This document shows, in pieces, positions 5,503-8,101 of a DNA stretch of 8,101 nucleotides; position 1 is the stretch's first letter; every line of letters begins with the position of its first letter. Below the pieces are notes generated by a model. That model was not told where the DNA came from. It made no database searches and saw only the letters and a list, made by a program, of their open reading frames with translations. The stretch is taken from NCBI GenBank assembly GCA_963977675.1, contig CAXBPY010000087.1, positions 1-8,101 on the forward strand. Direction: 5' to 3'. Made by a program: the position numbers and the translations under genes. Origin of the DNA: CAXBPY01 sp003455275. Lineage in GTDB: Bacteria; Bacteroidota; Bacteroidia; Chitinophagales; UBA10324.

Positions 5503-6024
5503 CTATTTGAAATAGAGAGACAGATAATAATCCTCTTTTGCTGTCATTTCTTTTTTAGCTTTAGGTGTTTTGTCTTTATATCCACAAAGGTGAAGAACTC
5601 CATGAAAGATTACTCGGTGCAATTCATGTTCAAATGAAACCTTGAACTTACTTGCATTTTCTGAAACGCGCTCTGTTGAAATAAAGATATCTCCACTTAG
5701 CTCAGGGTTGGTGGTTGATATTCGATGACCAGCCCTGATTCCATTGGTCTTTTTCACTGTAGTGCTTTGCCGATCTTGCTTAGATTTTATGCTCTTATTT
5801 GCAGTATAATCGAAAGTAATAATATCAGTTAGTGTTTTGTGCCCGAGGTATTTCGAATTCAGAGAAAGCAGATACCGGTCATCACAGAAAATAACGGTTA
5901 TATTCCCGGCTTCTTGTTCTTCCATGAAACAAAGTGATTGAATAAATTCAGAAAGTGCCGCCTTCCTTAATTTAGGAAATTTTTTTTTAGGTAAATCCGG
6001 AGCAGGAAGAAAGGCAATACTCAT
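5503..6024 (-). CDS. ybeY: YbeY endoribonuclease (rRNA maturation) with a basic insertion
   Basis: Product of 173 residues. The metal-binding core HGVLHLCGYKD is at 141-151: His141 and His145 are the first two ligands, and Asp151 stands where many YbeY proteins have the third His, which I recall as common in Bacteroidota. NSKYLGHKTLTDIITFDY (56-73) and SGDIFIS (110-116) are the other family blocks. YbeY acts in 16S rRNA 3'-end maturation and ribosome quality control in the cytosol. Between FDY and SGDIF, where homologues as I know them have only a few residues, this protein has about 35 residues (74-109) rich in Lys, Ser, Thr and Arg. This explains a length above the usual 135-150. The ATG at 6024 has no Shine-Dalgarno. 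It is third in the operon, 76 bases after the RsbW-like gene. An A9 run encodes Lys13-15. Confidence 0.9.
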   Translation of the reverse strand: MSIAFLPAPDLPKKKFPKLRKAALSEFIQSLCFMEEQEAGNITVIFCDDRYLLSLNSKYLGHKTLTDIITFDYTANKSIKSKQDRQSTTVKKTNGIRAGHRISTTNPELSGDIFISTERVSENASKFKVSFEHELHRVIFHGVLHLCGYKDKTPKAKKEMTAKEDYYLSLYFK

Positions 6025-6100
6025 TAGTAATCAGCTAATTAAACAAGTATTTATCTTCAATTGAGTATTGAATTCTGATCAATATTCTTATACAACAAAT

Positions 6101-6514
6101 CTAAATCTTAAAAGCAATAGTAACCTTGCTTCCGCCGTCGGCATATTCAACTTTATCAGCAAGATTGCGCATAAGGAAAATTCCCCGACCTGTTATTTTT
6201 TCAATATTCTCGGGTGATGTAGGGTCTGCCACCTTATTAAAATCAAAGCCGGTTCCGGCATCTTTTACTACAAAAATGACTTCGCCTTCCTTCTTTTCAA
6301 CCGAAAGTAAAACGCTTTTTGAGGCGTCGCTTTGATTTCCGAATTCAATGGCATTTTTCACCGCTTCACCAACCGCAACCTGCATATTGGCGCGAACTTC
6401 CTCAGAGGCGCCAATAGTCACGCCTATATCATCAATCATTGCTTCGACACGAAGCATGCTGTCTAAGCGGGAGGGGAGCTCAATATCTGCTTTTGTGTTA
6501 GAGGTGGAAATCAT
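6101..6514 (-). CDS. RsbW/SpoIIAB-like ATP-binding protein (HATPase_c_2)
   Basis: Product of 137 residues, the size of stand-alone anti-sigma-factor kinases. The GHKL ATP-binding boxes are complete. The N box is at 45-60, with Glu50 and Asn54 in GEAVKNAIEFGN; the usual His before GN is Phe58. The G1 box DAGTG is at 85-89 and the G2 box GRGIFLM at 109-115. The protein should bind ATP and either phosphorylate a small antagonist protein or sequester a regulator, as RsbW does. No sigma factor, STAS antagonist or PP2C phosphatase gene is in the window, so its target is unknown. The ATG at 6514 is preferred over an in-frame TTG at 6523, which lies only seven bases past the DUF4175 stop. The start is 15 bases after that stop, so the two are co-transcribed, although a -7-like element also lies just upstream. 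Confidence 0.88.
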   Translation of the reverse strand: MISTSNTKADIELPSRLDSMLRVEAMIDDIGVTIGASEEVRANMQVAVGEAVKNAIEFGNQSDASKSVLLSVEKKEGEVIFVVKDAGTGFDFNKVADPTSPENIEKITGRGIFLMRNLADKVEYADGGSKVTIAFKI

Positions 6515-6520
6515 AGGGAG

Positions 6521-6528
6521 CAAATGTA
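6521..6528 (-). promoter_or_regulatory. TAnnTTTG match just upstream of the RsbW-like gene
   Basis: On the minus strand TACATTTG, six bases before the ATG, fits the Bacteroidota -7 consensus. Used as a promoter it would give a nearly leaderless transcript for the ATPase and ybeY. No TTTG -33 partner is visible, and the element lies in the short gap after DUF4175, so chance or a simple operon is equally possible. Confidence 0.25.
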
Positions 6529-6529
6529 A

Positions 6530-8101
6530 TTACTTGATTAAGCTTTTATAGTATTCTTCTGTTAAACTTTTATAGAAAGGCAGCAAATCGGGAGGTACTG
6601 TTTTATATAGCTCAAGTTCGGCTTGTTTCTTTTTTAAATACTCTTCAATAGAAGGAGGGATGGGCCTTGAAATATCGCTGCCGCTTTGGCTTTCGCGTTT
6701 GTTGTCCTGATCGCGCTCGCGTTCTGCATTCTCCGCATCAAGCAGCTTATTTAGAATTTCCTGCTGGCGTTTAAGCGTTTCGAAATTCAGTTCCTTGTTT
6801 AATAACTCCTTTTCTGTCTGCTCCATTTGATCCTGCAAATCGCCAAGGTTTCCCAAGGAACCTTTTCCGTCCTTGTTCATCTGATCATTAAGTTGTCGAA
6901 GTGCTTCGCGAATTTGTGCTTGTTGCGAGGCCAGTTGTGCAGCCTGCTCGCTGGTAAGTCCGCCCTGCCCTTGACCTCCGGGCTTCTGCCCTGGTTTTTG
7001 ACCTGGCTTTTGGCCATTGAGTTGTTCGCCTATTTCGTTCATCTTATCATTCAGCTGCTTTTGCATTTGAGAGAGCGACCCCGGTTTAGGCTTTCCGTTT
7101 CCTCCGGGTTTGTTGCACATACCCTTTCCGGGCATTTTGCTTTCGCTTTGCATTTGCATCTGCATTTGCTGCATTACCTCATCAAACATAAGAGCAAGGT
7201 TATTAATACTTGTCATAATAAACTGCTGATTGCTTGCACCGGCAGATGGGTTTCTGGCTTCAAGGTTTTTTATTGCATCTGCCGAGTTTTTATTTATTAT
7301 GTAAATCTGTTCATCGGCATATTTTTTTATTTGAAATTGCCTCTTACTTAATTCCTGAATACTGTCTTCAACCATCGAAATATCATCCTGCAAATCTTTT
7401 TGATCTTTCATGATCTGAAGGTATTTCGGGTTATAAATATTAGTATTTTTTACTTCATCCATCAGCTTTTCCTGGTCGAAAGAAATCTTTACCAGGTTAT
7501 CAAGTATCTGTCGAATTGCCTGCATGTCTTCTTCATTCTGCTGTTGTTCCATGCCGTCCATCATGCTTTGCATCTGATCGGCCATCTGTTTCATTTTATC
7601 TGAAGCACTCTTTTGGCTTTTGCTTGCCTTGCTGTTTTGGTTTTTCTTCATGTCATTTCCTGCCTGCTGCTGATCATTTGAAATCTCCTGTTGTTGCTGA
7701 TCGGTGTTTGGTAGTTCCTCGGGGCTATCAAGCTGTTGGTTAAGAGAATCAAGTTTGTCTAAATCTGACTTGATGTCGTCAAACTTTTTGTTCAATGAAT
7801 CCTGCTTCGATTGCTGTTCTTTGTTGTCTCCCTTTGTCTGCTCGGTTTCCTTGCTCAGTTGGTTCTGTTCCTCAGAAAGCTTGTCAAGCTTGTCTTTTGT
7901 GGCTTCCATCTTTTGTTCAAACTCCAATTTTTTAAAAAGAGAAAGCATGCGGTCCAGTTCTTTCTGCAACTCATCATTGTTCATTTTCTGATTCTGGAGC
8001 TGATCCATAGCGTTATCTTTATTGAGCTTGTCGAGCATATCCTGCAGCTTTTTCATCATATCTTTCATTTCAGGAGTAAGCACCTGGTTGGCGAGATCTT
8101 G
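6530..8101 (-). CDS. DUF4175-type long coiled-coil protein, C-terminal 523 residues (5' partial)
   Basis: The frame is open to the right window edge and stops at TAA 6532-6530. A GTG at 8083 is an internal Val codon rather than a start, because the frame continues upstream (QDLANQ). The fragment is dominated by Gln-, Lys-, Asp- and Met-rich heptad-like sequence predicted to be coiled coil (about 8-265, and again about 340-470 around a Gly-rich insert). The block with SADAIKNLEARNPSAG, Met/Gln-rich repeats and MPGKGMCNKPGG, and the ending PPDLLPFYKSLTEEYY, match what I know of Bacteroidota DUF4175 proteins. Those are about 1,000 residues or more and have N-terminal membrane helices, which are off the window here. 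Function is not established; a membrane-anchored scaffold is inference. It heads the operon with the RsbW-like ATPase and YbeY as far as can be seen. Confidence 0.8.
   Translation of the reverse strand, partial: QDLANQVLTPEMKDMMKKLQDMLDKLNKDNAMDQLQNQKMNNDELQKELDRMLSLFKKLEFEQKMEATKDKLDKLSEEQNQLSKETEQTKGDNKEQQSKQDSLNKKFDDIKSDLDKLDSLNQQLDSPEELPNTDQQQQEISNDQQQAGNDMKKNQNSKASKSQKSASDKMKQMADQMQSMMDGMEQQQNEEDMQAIRQILDNLVKISFDQEKLMDEVKNTNIYNPKYLQIMKDQKDLQDDISMVEDSIQELSKRQFQIKKYADEQIYIINKNSADAIKNLEARNPSAGASNQQFIMTSINNLALMFDEVMQQMQMQMQSESKMPGKGMCNKPGGNGKPKPGSLSQMQKQLNDKMNEIGEQLNGQKPGQKPGQKPGGQGQGGLTSEQAAQLASQQAQIREALRQLNDQMNKDGKGSLGNLGDLQDQMEQTEKELLNKELNFETLKRQQEILNKLLDAENAERERDQDNKRESQSGSDISRPIPPSIEEYLKKKQAELELYKTVPPDLLPFYKSLTEEYYKSLIK
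6959..7015 (-). repeat. Short Gly-Gln-Lys-Pro tandem repeat inside the DUF4175 protein
   Basis: Three tandem GQKP tetrapeptides run into a GGQGQGG tail (fragment residues 363-381). The codons differ between units (GGC CAA AAG CCA, GGT CAA AAA CCA, GGG CAG AAG CCC), so the DNA repeat has decayed while the peptide has not. It probably forms a flexible linker between two coiled-coil segments. Confidence 0.7.

Noticed and set aside
6096..6103. TAGATTTG on the minus strand as a separate ybeY promoter
   Set aside because: It coincides with the stop codon of the upstream gene, has no -33 partner at proper spacing, and the operon arrangement is sufficient.
6126..6551. Two plus-strand open frames opposite the RsbW-like gene
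   Set aside because: Antisense to complete GHKL boxes, with no features of their own.
6827..7991. Several plus-strand open frames opposite the DUF4175 gene, including a Ser/Cys-rich one at 7704-7991
   Set aside because: They mirror the Gln/Lys/Glu-rich codons of the coiled-coil gene and show no domain or start signal; low-complexity antisense frames are expected here.
1..8101. tRNA, rRNA, insertion sequence or phage genes
   Set aside because: No matching gene motifs, transposase motifs, terminal inverted repeats or integrase features were seen on either strand.

Overview
The window looks like chromosomal DNA of a Bacteroidota bacterium. This rests on gene content (a C-terminal DUF4175 fragment, an RsbW-like ATPase and YbeY in one operon; a Bacteroidota-style MazG-like pyrophosphohydrolase; a small helical-plus-fn3 protein), AT-rich intergenic DNA, starts that mostly lack a Shine-Dalgarno, and two matches to the Bacteroidota -7 promoter element TAnnTTTG. 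I cannot name the genus. Both window edges cut genes. No rRNA, tRNA, CRISPR array, transposase or phage gene was seen.

Left part (1-3758): the end of an unrecognised gene closes with a plausible intrinsic terminator. Next come minus-strand genes: a lone PAS-domain protein whose stop overlaps the start of a metallo-beta-lactamase (MBL) fold hydrolase (ATGA overlap), and upstream of them a separate MBL-fold WalJ/YycJ-type nuclease. The WalJ protein ends in QLNLF, which matches the beta-sliding-clamp-binding pentapeptide. Two plus-strand genes follow: a two-helix membrane protein with a cytosolic domain, and a MazG-like all-alpha NTP pyrophosphohydrolase.

Middle (3759-5502): about 850 bases with no supportable gene but with hairpins and repeated AAGGTTA words. 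Then comes an orphan fn3-domain protein with a strong terminator hairpin. Next are two identical copies, 59 bases apart, of TGTTTCACGGGAAACA, which is one base from the ParB centromere site parS (TGTTTCACGTGAAACA).

Right part (5503-8101, minus strand): a compact operon reading DUF4175 coiled-coil protein (C-terminal 523 residues), RsbW-like serine-kinase-type ATPase, and YbeY rRNA-maturation endoribonuclease. YbeY carries an unusual basic, polar insertion of about 30 residues. From memory, mnmG usually follows ybeY in this phylum; here its place holds the parS-like pair and the convergent fn3 gene.

The points most worth a second look are the parS-like pair, the clamp motif on WalJ, the PAS/MBL pair and the YbeY insertion. 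I found no obvious defence or mobile system.
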